From positions 124,001-188,000 of the forward strand of contig NZ_JABMCB010000192.1 in NCBI RefSeq assembly GCF_013359935.1: a stretch of DNA of 64,000 bases. The letters are read 5' to 3'. Positions 25,291-33,881 of the stretch are shown here, one piece after another (the first letter of the stretch is position 1; the number at the start of each line of letters is the position of its first letter). The position numbers were made by a program, and so were the translations under genes. A model generated the notes under the pieces. It had not been told where the DNA came from, did no database searches, and saw only the letters and a list, made by a program, of their open reading frames with translations. The DNA is from Paenibacillus xylanilyticus. Lineage in GTDB: Bacteria > Bacillota > Bacilli > Paenibacillales > Paenibacillaceae.

Positions 25291-26437
25291 ACTGTTCAAA
25301 AACAATATACGTCAATACGGCATGATCATCGCGCTGGTCGTGATTATGATTTTGTTCGAGGTGCTGACTGGCGGGTTGCTTCTAAAACCAATTAATATTA
25401 CGAATCTGATCCTGCAGAACAGCTATATCCTTGTACTGGCCATCGGGATGGTACTTGTCATTATTACCGGACATATCGATCTGTCGGTGGGATCCGTTGC
25501 AGCCTTTGTCGGTGCGGTGGCGGCGATCATGATGGTCGATTGGGAGCTTCCGGCCTGGCTGGCTGTCATTGCCTCTTTGCTGGTCGGGGCGTTAATCGGA
25601 GCCTGGCAGGGCTTCTGGATCGCATATGTGCGGATTCCTGCTTTTATCGTAACACTGGCGGGCATGCTGCTGTTCCGCGGATTAACGATGATCGTGCTGG
25701 AGGGGCAATCCATCTCTCCTTTTCCGGGAGGATTCCAAAAGATTAGCTCCGGCTTCCTGCCTGATATCCAATTCTCGGGTTTCGGTCTGGTCTCAATCCT
25801 TGTAGGTGTTGGACTTACGGTCTGGTACATCGTGAATGAACTTCGGGAACGTCGCTCCCAGCGAAAATACGGATTCCAGGTAGCGCCTCAGGGACTTTTC
25901 CTGCTCAAGCTGATTGTAGTGGCTGCCGTTACGAACCTGTTTACCTTCGTGTTGGCAAGTTACGCCGGAATTCCAAATATTTTGATTCTGCTGTTTGTAT
26001 TAATCATCGTTTACTCCTTCGTCATGAATCGTACAGTTATGGGACGTCACGTATATGCGCTCGGAGGGAATGAAAAGGCCGCAGGACTGTCCGGTGTTAA
26101 AACCAAAAAAGTGACGTTTTGGGTATTTGTAAACATGGGCGTGCTTGCCGCCGTTTCCGGTCTGATCTTCGCCGCTCGTCTGAATGCAGCTACTCCAAGA
26201 GCGGGTACCAACTTTGAACTGGATGCCATTGCGGCCTGCTTTATCGGTGGTGCTTCAGCTTCCGGGGGGATTGGAACCGTGTTTGGTGCAATCATCGGTG
26301 GTCTGGTCATGGGGGTACTGAATAACGGGATGTCCCTCATTGGTCTGGGTATTGACTGGCAGCAGGGAATCAAAGGTTTGGTGCTTTTGCTTGCCGTAGC
26401 CTTCGATATCTACAATAAAAACAAAAGATCGGCATAA
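25274..26437 (+). CDS. gguB: GguB-like sugar ABC transporter permease
   Basis: 387 residues, about ten membrane helices. Carries the BPD_transp_2 signatures GHIDLSVGSVAAFVGA and GGNEKAAGLSGVKTKK, then FIGGASASGGIGTVFGAIIGG. The extra loop with RRSQRKYGFQ is typical of the long XylH/GguB permeases. Completes the importer with ChvE and GguA; substrate probably a pentose or galactose-like sugar. GGAGGCGAG lies shortly before the ATG inside the end of gguA. Confidence 0.88.
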   Translation: MEMLTKLFKNNIRQYGMIIALVVIMILFEVLTGGLLLKPINITNLILQNSYILVLAIGMVLVIITGHIDLSVGSVAAFVGAVAAIMMVDWELPAWLAVIASLLVGALIGAWQGFWIAYVRIPAFIVTLAGMLLFRGLTMIVLEGQSISPFPGGFQKISSGFLPDIQFSGFGLVSILVGVGLTVWYIVNELRERRSQRKYGFQVAPQGLFLLKLIVVAAVTNLFTFVLASYAGIPNILILLFVLIIVYSFVMNRTVMGRHVYALGGNEKAAGLSGVKTKKVTFWVFVNMGVLAAVSGLIFAARLNAATPRAGTNFELDAIAACFIGGASASGGIGTVFGAIIGGLVMGVLNNGMSLIGLGIDWQQGIKGLVLLLAVAFDIYNKNKRSA

Positions 26438-26474
26438 TGCTGTAGAAGAACACAATCTTGTACAGGAAATGCAG

Positions 26475-26510
26475 AAACAGACCGCTATCCTTTATAGCTG
26501 GTCTGTTTTT
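26475..26510 (+). terminator. Terminator of chvE-gguAB
   Basis: AAACAGACC (26475-26483) pairs with GGTCTGTTT (26500-26508), with an inner GCTAT/ATAGC stem, then T residues. The A-rich left side may also serve mgtE from the other direction. Confidence 0.8.
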
Positions 26511-26532
26511 CTGTGTGTACGGCGTGAGAAAT

Positions 26533-27909
26533 TCACATCAAAGCATCCAGGAAGCGGGTTGCGATGCCGAAGTAGATGAAGAGGGACAAGATATCGTTCA
26601 GGGTCGTGATCAAGGGTCCGGAAGCGACGGCGGGATCAACCTTGAAGCGACTCAGCAACAGCGGGATACAGGTACCTGTCAGCGTGCCAATGACCAGGGT
26701 GAAGAAGAGGGACACACCGATAATCGCGCCGAGCAGCCAGTCTCCCTGCCAGAAATAAGCGATAACCGTAATCATCACTCCACATACGAGTCCAATCATT
26801 GTACCTACCTTGATCTCCCGGCCAATTAACGCCAGCACGGTTGATTTATCAAGTTTGCGTCCAATAAGACCCCGTACCACGACAGCCAGCGACTGTGTTC
26901 CCGTGTTACCGGTCATGCCGGCGATCATGGGCATAAAGAATGCGAGTGCGACAACCTGGTTAAGTGTATCTTCAAAAAAATCCACAATACTTCCTGAAAT
27001 CAGTCCAATCAGCAATAATAAAATGAGCCAGGGAAGCCTGCGTCTGACCGCAACGAGCGGTTTGGTATCAAAATCGATATCCTTGCCACCACCACCCATT
27101 TTCGCAAGGTCTTCGCTTGCTTCATGCATGATGATATCGATGACATCATCCATCTGGATCACACCACATAGTCTGTAATTCTCATCCACGACGGGTAATG
27201 CGATAAATTCATAGCGCTGCAAAAGCTGTGCGGCTTCTTCCTGATCCATGTCTACTGTTGCGTAAATCACACGCCTGGTCATCAGTTCTTCAACCCTGGT
27301 ACTGTCGTTGGCCTGCAGCAGGGATTGGTGACTTACGACACCAACGAGTTTGCCTTCTTCATCGGTAACATACAGATAGCGGGTTAACGGAATAGGCGGA
27401 GTACCCTGTGATTCCCGGATAGCCTCCTTTGCTGTCTCATGGGCCAGGAGGGTGCGGTAACGGTCGGTCATGATCCGGCCAGCCGTCTCAGGCGGGTAAT
27501 TCAGTACCGAACGGATAATTGCAGAATGGTCGAGATGCATGTTGGATAGCAGCTGCTCCCTGCGTTTGGCAGGCAAATCATGCATAAACCGAATGAGGTC
27601 ACTCTTGTTCATTTGCTGCATGACCTCAAGCGTACGTTCCGGGCCGAGCTGTTCGAACAGCCTAATCTGCTCGTGAAGCTTGAGTGACTCAGCCATATTC
27701 GCGAGAACATCGGGCTTAAACAGGAGCAGAAAACGCTTCGTTTCCTGTTCAGGAAACTTTTTATATACGAGAGTAAGATCGTAGGGATGTAAATCTTTTA
27801 CCGTTCTATAAAACTCAGGCAGATCTTGGGCTTGCACATATTGAACCAGCAGTTCGGTTATTTCTTCGATGGAGACGTCTTTAGGGGTTTGAGGTCCGTT
27901 TTTGTTCAT
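26533..27909 (-). CDS. mgtE: MgtE magnesium transporter
   Basis: 458 residues with the complete architecture: N-terminal helical superhelix (HPYDLTLVYKKFPEQE...), two CBS domains (YVTDEEGKLVGVVSHQSLL; ALPVVDENYRLCGVIQMDD), a plug helix and five membrane helices with GNTGTQSLAVVVRGL and TTLNDILSLFIYF, whose Asp lies in the Mg2+ pore. Gated Mg2+ channel; the CBS domains close it at high cytosolic Mg2+. AAAGGAG precedes the ATG. I saw no M-box riboswitch in the short upstream region. Confidence 0.95.
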   Translation of the reverse strand: MNKNGPQTPKDVSIEEITELLVQYVQAQDLPEFYRTVKDLHPYDLTLVYKKFPEQETKRFLLLFKPDVLANMAESLKLHEQIRLFEQLGPERTLEVMQQMNKSDLIRFMHDLPAKRREQLLSNMHLDHSAIIRSVLNYPPETAGRIMTDRYRTLLAHETAKEAIRESQGTPPIPLTRYLYVTDEEGKLVGVVSHQSLLQANDSTRVEELMTRRVIYATVDMDQEEAAQLLQRYEFIALPVVDENYRLCGVIQMDDVIDIIMHEASEDLAKMGGGGKDIDFDTKPLVAVRRRLPWLILLLLIGLISGSIVDFFEDTLNQVVALAFFMPMIAGMTGNTGTQSLAVVVRGLIGRKLDKSTVLALIGREIKVGTMIGLVCGVMITVIAYFWQGDWLLGAIIGVSLFFTLVIGTLTGTCIPLLLSRFKVDPAVASGPLITTLNDILSLFIYFGIATRFLDALM

Positions 27910-28102
27910 GTCAAGACTCCTTTCTAGAGGCAGGGCTCCGTATTTTTAAACGCAATGTTAGCGAGGTAAACAATGAATTGGATGGGCGAAGGAAGTACAT
28001 GCATATATTGAAATCTTGCTCAACCATTCGAACCGGGCTTACAAATGGGCGCTGGGGAGATATACTGGTTGTACAGAAAACTGATGAGGAGGACTTGCGC
28101 TA

Positions 28103-28822
28103 GTGGAAATAGATATCAGGACACAACTGCTCAGTCTGGCCGAACCGGAGTACCAGAAATTCTCGGCTGCATTGATTCCCAATATTACAAATCTGATGGG
28201 TGTTCGATTGCCTGCCATACGGAAGATGGCGAAACAGATCGCTGCGGGGGATTGGCGTGCATATCTGGAAACGGCAGACGATGAATATTTTGAGGAAGTG
28301 ATGCTGCAAGCGATGGTTATTGGCCATGTCCAGACTGAGCTGGATGAGTGGCTGAAGCATATCGCCGCATTTGTCCCCAAGATTGATAACTGGTCGATCT
28401 GTGACAGCTTCTGCGCCGGGTTGAAATATACGAAAATTCATGTGGAATCCGTGTGGAATTTCCTGCAGCCTTATCTGAAATCCGATCAGGAATATGAGAT
28501 ACGTTTTGGTGTGGTGATGTTATTGAACTTTTATCTCGATGAGACGTATATCGATCGGGTTCTGGCCTCATTGGATCAGATCAAACACGAAGCCTATTAT
28601 GTGAAAATGGCAGTAGCCTGGGCAATTTCAATGGCCTATGTGAAGCAGCCGGAAGTGACCATGCGTTATCTCAAGGACAATACCCTGGATGATTTTACGT
28701 ATAATAAAGCTCTTCAGAAAATAACGGAATCCTATCGTGTCGATCCGGAGACCAAGCAGATGATTCGCGGCATGAAACGGAAAACAAAGAGAGCTGTTCG
28801 TATTGAGATAGAAACGAAATGA
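28103..28822 (+). CDS. AlkD-like DNA alkylation repair protein
   Basis: 239 residues, all-helical HEAT-like repeats, with signature segments VRLPAIRKMAKQI, DNWSICDSFCAGLK, RFGVVMLLNFYL and YYVKMAVAWAIS. AlkD-type glycosylases remove N3- and N7-alkylpurines without base flipping; the DNW and AWAIS aromatic positions are conserved here. GTG start at 28103, ten bases after GAGGAGG. It is followed 27 bases later by ogt, forming an alkylation-repair operon divergent from mgtE. Confidence 0.82.
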   Translation: MEIDIRTQLLSLAEPEYQKFSAALIPNITNLMGVRLPAIRKMAKQIAAGDWRAYLETADDEYFEEVMLQAMVIGHVQTELDEWLKHIAAFVPKIDNWSICDSFCAGLKYTKIHVESVWNFLQPYLKSDQEYEIRFGVVMLLNFYLDETYIDRVLASLDQIKHEAYYVKMAVAWAISMAYVKQPEVTMRYLKDNTLDDFTYNKALQKITESYRVDPETKQMIRGMKRKTKRAVRIEIETK

Positions 28823-28849
28823 GATATTATGGGGGAGGAGGATAGACGT

Positions 28850-29404
28850 ATGCGAAAAAGGATCATGTGGGCTACCATGGAGCTGGACGGCCGCCCGTGG
28901 GTGTTGATCGCAACGGAACTGGGCATCTGCCGTATTGTCATGCCGAATGAAACAATGGAAGGCTGGAGCAGCTGGATGACCCGAATCGCGCCAGGGGTGG
29001 AGCTGGAAGAGAATGAGGCTGCATTGAAGCGGACAGGCATGATGGATTGGCTGCAATCCTACTTCGCCGGAGACCAGATTGCGTATACGGACGAGATTCC
29101 ACTCGATCTGATCGGAACAACCTTCCAACAGCAAGTCTGGAGAGAGCTGGGGCGCGTTCCTTACGGGGAAACTCGCACCTACGGCGACATTGCGACTGCG
29201 GTGGGAAGACCTTCAGCTGTGCGTGCTGTTGGAGCGGCTAATGGCGCCAATCCCATTCCGCTTCTGCTGCCATGTCATCGCATCATCGGTGCCAACCGCA
29301 AGCTGACCGGGTTCCGTGGAGGCCTGGAGTTGAAGCGCAGATTGCTGGATATCGAACGGATTGAAGGCGTGACCGATGGTGGGCATGCGAGGTTTAACTT
29401 TTAA
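28850..29404 (+). CDS. ogt: Ogt, methylated-DNA-[protein]-cysteine S-methyltransferase
   Basis: 184 residues. The C-terminal domain has YGETRTYGDIA, AVRAVGAANGANP and the active site LLPCHRIIG with acceptor C142, then TGFRGGLELKRRLL. Transfers the methyl group from O6-methylguanine to its own cysteine in a suicide reaction. ATG 28850 is chosen over 28829 because GGGAGGAGG sits between them. Co-transcribed with the AlkD-like gene. Confidence 0.9.
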   Translation: MRKRIMWATMELDGRPWVLIATELGICRIVMPNETMEGWSSWMTRIAPGVELEENEAALKRTGMMDWLQSYFAGDQIAYTDEIPLDLIGTTFQQQVWRELGRVPYGETRTYGDIATAVGRPSAVRAVGAANGANPIPLLLPCHRIIGANRKLTGFRGGLELKRRLLDIERIEGVTDGGHARFNF

Positions 29405-29431
29405 AGAGATGAATAGGTTATGTTCATTGTG

Positions 29432-29456
29432 CAGGCACTTACTCGTGCCTGTTTTT
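29432..29456 (+). terminator. Terminator of alkD-ogt
   Basis: CAGGCAC (29432-29438) pairs with GTGCCTG (29445-29451), followed by five T. The loop contains the stop codon of the convergent small gene at 29439, so the two 3' ends overlap. Confidence 0.8.
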
Positions 29457-29642
29457 GCGTTCTCTCCTGATCGTTCCCATCGTCTGCGGAATAACAAGAA
29501 TGAGCAGCAGGATGACCGTGTACGAACCCCAATTCACTTCCGAAAGAGACGTACCCGTTACCGTATAGTACAGCATCATGAATAGTGTGATTGCCATTGC
29601 ACTTACAAGGATATGGAGCCATTTCGTCATGTTCGAAGACAC
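29439..29642 (-). CDS. Small two-helix membrane protein
   Basis: 67 residues with two hydrophobic segments (HILVSAMAITLFMMLYYTV and SYTVILLLILVIPQTMG) and a basic tail RRERKNRHE. No recognised family. GTG start at 29642 with AGAGGA about six bases upstream; an internal ATG (MTKWL) is an alternative. The 3' end runs into the ogt terminator. Confidence 0.55.
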   Translation of the reverse strand: MSSNMTKWLHILVSAMAITLFMMLYYTVTGTSLSEVNWGSYTVILLLILVIPQTMGTIRRERKNRHE

Positions 29643-29717
29643 ATCTTTCCTCTATTGTCATCCAAACGATCATCGTATGGAACACCAACGTTTTACATAT
29701 TTTTGCCCGGTTCACCC

Positions 29718-29731
29718 TTATGGTACCATAA
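29718..29731. promoter_or_regulatory. Perfect 14-bp palindrome, operator candidate
   Basis: TTATGGTACCATAA is fully self-complementary and lies between the divergent small membrane protein and amidohydrolase genes. No regulator gene is next to it. Confidence 0.4.
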
Positions 29732-29782
29732 AGCACAGATGATTATATCATGCACGGTAGACCTAGTGGAAAGAGGGATGTC

Positions 29783-31006
29783 ATGTTGAAGCAGGCGTAT
29801 TGGTTGACCAACGTAGCGTTGGAGCGAGGATTTGTTGCTGAAGAGGGACAGGTAACGGGAACACAGACGAAAAAGGCTCATCTCCGTGTGGAGGACGGAA
29901 TCATTGCCGAAATCAAGGATGATGGAACTGAGCTACAGACTAACCTGCCTCAATATGATGCCAGAGGGTTGTTGCTGCTGCCTTCGTTTGAAGAAGCACA
30001 CATTCATCTGGATAAAACGTATTATGATGGTCCATGGAAGGCCGTGAGACGCATATCCAGCATTTTTGAGCGCATTGAAGAAGAAAAGGTGCTGCTGCCC
30101 AAGCTGCTGCCTGATGCGAAGCGTCAAGCAGAGAGTATTCTGAGCCTGATTCAGGGCTATGGATCAACCCATGTGCGCAGCCATTGCAACATTGAACCCG
30201 TCAGCGGGTTGAAACGACTTGAGGCCACGAGGCAGGCACTGGAATCCTTTTCGGGTAAAATTTCCTCTGAAATTGTGGCATTTCCACAGCATGGGCTGCT
30301 TCGTTCCAACTCCGTGGAGCTGATGCTTCAAGCGATGGAAGAAGGTGCTACGATTGTAGGGGGACTTGATCCTCATACGCTGGACGAGCAGATCGAGAAA
30401 TCGCTGCATGTCATGGTAGATCTGGCTGTTCAGCATCAGGCGGGAATCGATATCCATCTGCATGATCGCAACGAGCCGGGTAAGCAAACGCTCCAGCAAC
30501 TCGCTGACCTGACGGAAGAGGCAGGACTTCAGGGGAAGATCACCGTGAGTCATGCATTCTGGTTCGCTCAAGCAGATCCGCAGGAGGCTCAAGATCTGGC
30601 GCAGCGCATGGCCTCACTCGGCATGAGCATTGCTTCAACTGTGCCCATCGGCAAAATGATCATGCCCCTCCCGATGCTGCATCGCATGGGGGTAAACGTG
30701 AAGCTGGCAACAGACAGCCTGACGGATCATTGGTCACCTTTTGGCAGTGGGGATCAACTGGAGAAAGCGGGGCGTTTTGCAGAATTGTACGGATACAATG
30801 ATGAACTCTCCTTATCCCAGTCTCTTGGATTCATCACCGGTGGAGTTACACCGCTGGATTCGGAGGGGAATCAGGTTTGGCCTAAGGCAGGCGATACGGC
30901 GAGCTTTGTACTGGTACAGGCGAGTTGTTCAGCGGAAGCTGTTGCCAGAAGATCTGCCCGGCAGGCAGTATGGTACAAGGGGCAATTGGTAAGTGGGACA
31001 GTATAG
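29783..31006 (+). CDS. Cytosine-deaminase-like amidohydrolase
   Basis: 407 residues of the metal-dependent amidohydrolase superfamily: composite beta domain (LRVEDGIIAEI), HIHLDKT metal-binding motif near the N-terminus, THVRSHCNIEP, IDIHLHD, KITVSHAF and a late LATDSLTDHWSPFG with the catalytic aspartate. The pattern fits the CodA/AtzC-like branch, acting on cytosine or related cyclic amidines and amides. ATG 29783 has AAGAGGG five bases upstream; the earlier ATG at 29750 does not. Monocistronic with its own terminator. Confidence 0.78.
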   Translation: MLKQAYWLTNVALERGFVAEEGQVTGTQTKKAHLRVEDGIIAEIKDDGTELQTNLPQYDARGLLLLPSFEEAHIHLDKTYYDGPWKAVRRISSIFERIEEEKVLLPKLLPDAKRQAESILSLIQGYGSTHVRSHCNIEPVSGLKRLEATRQALESFSGKISSEIVAFPQHGLLRSNSVELMLQAMEEGATIVGGLDPHTLDEQIEKSLHVMVDLAVQHQAGIDIHLHDRNEPGKQTLQQLADLTEEAGLQGKITVSHAFWFAQADPQEAQDLAQRMASLGMSIASTVPIGKMIMPLPMLHRMGVNVKLATDSLTDHWSPFGSGDQLEKAGRFAELYGYNDELSLSQSLGFITGGVTPLDSEGNQVWPKAGDTASFVLVQASCSAEAVARRSARQAVWYKGQLVSGTV

Positions 31007-31029
31007 GAAGAGACGAGAGGTAGCTTGAA

Positions 31030-31053
31030 GCCACGGGAAACCGTGGTTTTTTT
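31030..31053 (+). terminator. Terminator of amidohydrolase gene
   Basis: GCCACGG-GAAA-CCGTGGT hairpin followed by a T-run. It marks the left border of the 31-44 kb gene array. Confidence 0.85.
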
Positions 31054-31099
31054 GTGCTGTTAAAAGAAAGTGCAGGTCTAAGCAGAGAGGAATATTTTA

Positions 31100-31128
31100 T
31101 TCGCATTTACCATCATTTGGGTTATGAT
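31100..31128 (+). promoter_or_regulatory. Sigma-A-like promoter of the GNAT/DinB array
   Basis: TTCGCA (31100-31105), a 17-bp spacer and TATGAT (31123-31128), preceding the first gene of the array by about 40 bases. Confidence 0.55.
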
Positions 31129-31169
31129 GGATTTAGTTTTCCAAGTAGGAGATAAGGAGTGTGACCGTC

Positions 31170-31598
31170 ATGATCAGACAGGCAGAAACAAGAGATGCTG
31201 AGGCTATTGAATCGTTGTATAGAGAACTACTGCCGAACAATTTGGATACAAAAGTGTTGGGAGAACGTATTGAGGAGATCCAAAATAATCCCAACAGTTT
31301 CTTGCTCGTCTATGAAATGAATCAAAAGGTTATTGGTACAGCGCACGTACATATTTGTCTGGATGCCTTGGTGGAGAATAGACCGTTTGGAGTGGTCGAA
31401 CGTGTCATTGTTACAGAGCATGTGCAGAGCAAGGGATATGGTTCAGAACTGATGAAGTATATCGAAGATTTATGTATACAGAAAAATTGTGTGAAAGTGT
31501 TTCTAACCAGTGGAGCCACCAGAATCGAGGCACATCATTTTTATAAGAAATTAGGATACGATGGAGAGTCAAGCAAAGCATTCAAGAAGTATCTGTAA
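31170..31598 (+). CDS. GNAT-family N-acetyltransferase
   Basis: 142 residues, one GNAT fold: IRQAETRDAEAIESLYREL, a beta strand VIGTAHVHICL, the acetyl-CoA loop VTEHVQSKGYGSELM and the C-terminal ARIEAHHFYKKLGY-like signature (here TRIEAHHFYKKLGY). Acetyl acceptor unknown. ATG 31170, ten bases after AAGGAG, is preferred to the GTG at 31161 that abuts the SD. First gene of the array. Confidence 0.82.
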   Translation: MIRQAETRDAEAIESLYRELLPNNLDTKVLGERIEEIQNNPNSFLLVYEMNQKVIGTAHVHICLDALVENRPFGVVERVIVTEHVQSKGYGSELMKYIEDLCIQKNCVKVFLTSGATRIEAHHFYKKLGYDGESSKAFKKYL

Positions 31599-31658
31599 AT
31601 GAAAGATACGTATAAGTGAGCAAGCAAGTCGAATAGAACGAAATGAGGTTATGGTGAG

Positions 31659-32102
31659 ATGAACCAACCCCATCAAGATGTTGAACTGGAAATCGTATAT
31701 GAAGACCATGATGAAGACTACAAAGCAGTTTGTAACCATTTATACAACTACAATTTGAGAGAAACGAAAGGGCTGTTAAAGAAACCTGGAAAGAGCATTA
31801 ATCTATTTTTGCGGAATAAGACGGGCAAAGCCATCGGTGGGATCTTCTGTGCGACATACTGCGATACGTTATATATTGATAACTTTTGGATCGACGAGGA
31901 ATATAGAAATCACGGGAACGGGAAGACTCTCATTCTGCAAGCCGAAAGCATAGCCTCCGATATGGGCTGCAAACTTGCACACACCAGTACGTTTTCTTAT
32001 CAAGCTCCAGAATTCTATCAGAAGATGGGGTATGAAGTTTTTGGAATACTAGATGAGTATCCGGAAGGAATTGTTCAGTACTTTTTGAAGAAAAAACTAT
32101 AA
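31659..32102 (+). CDS. GNAT-family N-acetyltransferase
   Basis: 147 residues: EIVYEDHDEDYKAVCNHLYNYN, IGGIFCATYCDTLYIDNFWIDEEYRNHGNGKTLI (acetyl-CoA loop R-x-x-G-N-G) and FSYQAPEFYQKMGYEVFG. The pattern is of the small GNATs related to YoaP/BltD types; substrate unknown. It follows the previous GNAT after 60 bases in the same direction. Confidence 0.82.
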   Translation: MNQPHQDVELEIVYEDHDEDYKAVCNHLYNYNLRETKGLLKKPGKSINLFLRNKTGKAIGGIFCATYCDTLYIDNFWIDEEYRNHGNGKTLILQAESIASDMGCKLAHTSTFSYQAPEFYQKMGYEVFGILDEYPEGIVQYFLKKKL

Positions 32103-32187
32103 ATCATTGGAAATAAATAACCATTACGATTGGATAAGCGTTATTAATAATAAGTTATCAGCAGGATAATCAACAAGGAGAATCTAA

Positions 32188-32635
32188 ATGACCACCATAA
32201 ATGTTCTAGAAACCAAACCTTCCAGTCGATACGATGATTTAGATCCAGATCAGGATGGAAATAAAAACACAACATTCGCGGATCTCATTATTGATGGAAG
32301 ATCACTGTATCAGATGCTTAAGAACCACGACTTGGTACCATCCTTGGGTTGGGGAAGCAATGAAAATCAAAAACAAATGATTCAATACTTTCTGTTAAAA
32401 GAACCCCCACAAGTATCTGTATTATAGATATCCTATTCTTGTATGCCCTTGGTGTGGAGATGAAGAGTGCTGGTATATCTCTGTGAAAGTGGACAGGGAA
32501 GAAGATGTTGTCATATGGAAGGACTTTAAGCTGGAGCATAAGAATCAAGCATTAAACATCGGCCCTTTTTATTTTGAATGGGAAAACTATGAAAAAGTTA
32601 TTCAGGATACTTTTGGCATGATAGTTGAGCAATAA
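32188..32635 (+). pseudogene. Frameshifted hypothetical gene
   Basis: The frame opens at ATG 32188 (SD AAGGAG, MTTINVLETKPSSRYDDLDPD) and runs to a stop at 32427. From about 32406 the +1 frame continues a plausible protein (KYLYYRYPILVCPWCGDEECWYISVKV ... in parts) to TAA at 32635. The break is at a run of five C at 32403-32407; four C would restore one frame of about 149 residues. A CxxC-like zinc pair (CPWCGDEEC) sits in the second part. No family recognised. Either a real pseudogene or a sequencing error. Confidence 0.65.
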
Positions 32636-32639
32636 TGTA

Positions 32640-32847
32640 TATGGAGTGAGGCAGCTTGAAAAATGTAACTTTAATTTTGGTGGCATGGAAAAATAAAATG
32701 GAATTATTTCTGTTAACAAGAATGCAGAGGACGTATATTTTGTTGGCTATATAACAGGTAACGGGGCAAACCCCCAAGCAGATTCTAGGGTGTTTCCGCA
32801 TAGAATGGAACGGCCAAACCGAGGAATTCGAGCTTAAAGTAAGGTGA
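32640..32847 (+). other. Intergenic stretch with a possible gene remnant
   Basis: No intact gene. One frame near 32721-32835 and another ending FRIEWNGQTEEFELKVR at 32845-32847 read like protein but are interrupted and lack a start. It may be the decayed 3' end of a gene next to the frameshifted one. Weak. Confidence 0.25.
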
Positions 32848-32877
32848 ACTAAATCATTTTTGGGGAGTGATGTGACT

Positions 32878-33363
32878 ATGGCTAAAACTACGTATGAAAT
32901 GATTGAGGAATTCAAGTCGTTTACTTCTTATGTGATGGAGTTAGACAATCTATCTGAGCAGGTTTGGAATACGCCAATAACTGAAGGCAAATGGACTTTG
33001 AAAGACATCATTGCGCATATGATGTTGTGGGATCAATATTTTTATGAGGAAGCGATCTATAAAATCAAACATGATGAACCGTTAACCGTAAGGCATCTGA
33101 ACTTTGATGAATTTAACGCAAATGCGATGGAATACTCGAGGACCAGATCGAAGAAAACTATTGTCGAAGAATTTGTAGAAAAGCGAATGAACATTATTCA
33201 TGACATTACCGGACTGCAAGAAGAAGAATATACACGGGAGTACAAGGATGGAGACAAGAAAAAATTTAGTATTAAAAAGTATGTAAGGGCATTCATCTCG
33301 CATGATAAACATCATAAGAAACAGATTGAAAGCTTTAAGAAACTTAACTCACAGCTGAAATAA
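32878..33363 (+). CDS. DinB-family protein
   Basis: 161 residues, four-helix bundle of the DinB/YfiT superfamily: W-N-TPITEGKWTLKDIIAHMMLWDQYF with a metal-ligand His in IIAH, and late HDKHHKKQIESF supplying the other two histidines. Members bind a divalent metal; several are thiol (bacillithiol or mycothiol) transferases. ATG 32878 is preferred; GGGGAG lies ten bases before it. One of four DinB genes in this array. Confidence 0.8.
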   Translation: MAKTTYEMIEEFKSFTSYVMELDNLSEQVWNTPITEGKWTLKDIIAHMMLWDQYFYEEAIYKIKHDEPLTVRHLNFDEFNANAMEYSRTRSKKTIVEEFVEKRMNIIHDITGLQEEEYTREYKDGDKKKFSIKKYVRAFISHDKHHKKQIESFKKLNSQLK

Positions 33364-33378
33364 AGGGGTAACACCGAA

Positions 33379-33864
33379 ATGAATTACGAATTAATTCAAG
33401 CTTCTAAGGCATATAAGGATGTCATACAAAGTCTGATGCAGTTTTATATTTATGATTTCTCTGAATTTGTCCATTGTGATGTGGAGGATAATGGTCTATT
33501 CAAGCCCTATCCTTATTTAGAAGACTATTGGATCGAAGTGGATCAACGATTTCCATATGTTATTAAACAAGCGGATAACTATATCGGTTTTGTGTTAGTC
33601 AGATTCATCGAATCAGAGGAGCGAAATTACTTCTCCATTGCGGAGTTTTTTATTATGAAGAGATACAGAAAAGAAGGCATAGGTAAGACGGTAGCTAAAC
33701 AAATTTTTGATACGCATAAGGGGCATTGGGAAGTTTGTCAGCTCGAAAGCAACAAGCCTGCTCAGCAATTTTGGAACAAGGTTATACACGAATATACGCA
33801 AGGAAACTTTACAGATCGAGTTGAGGGCGGAAGAAGGATACAAGATTTTAAAACCATGGGATGA
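33379..33864 (+). CDS. GNAT-family acetyltransferase (paralogue A)
   Basis: 161 residues. MQFYIYDFSEF near the N-terminus, YWIEVDQRFPYVIK, FFIMKRYRKEGIGKTVAKQIFD (acetyl-CoA loop) and NKPAQQFWNKVIHEYTQG. Clearly paralogous to the gene at 41544, with the same order of motifs. Substrate unknown. SD AAAGGGG before the ATG, 15 bases after the DinB gene. Confidence 0.82.
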   Translation: MNYELIQASKAYKDVIQSLMQFYIYDFSEFVHCDVEDNGLFKPYPYLEDYWIEVDQRFPYVIKQADNYIGFVLVRFIESEERNYFSIAEFFIMKRYRKEGIGKTVAKQIFDTHKGHWEVCQLESNKPAQQFWNKVIHEYTQGNFTDRVEGGRRIQDFKTMG

Positions 33865-33881
33865 TTAAGGAGGAATGACGT

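Noticed and set aside
27910..28102. M-box magnesium riboswitch upstream of mgtE
   Set aside because: The shared intergenic region is under 200 bases and I could not find the paired helices or conserved loops.
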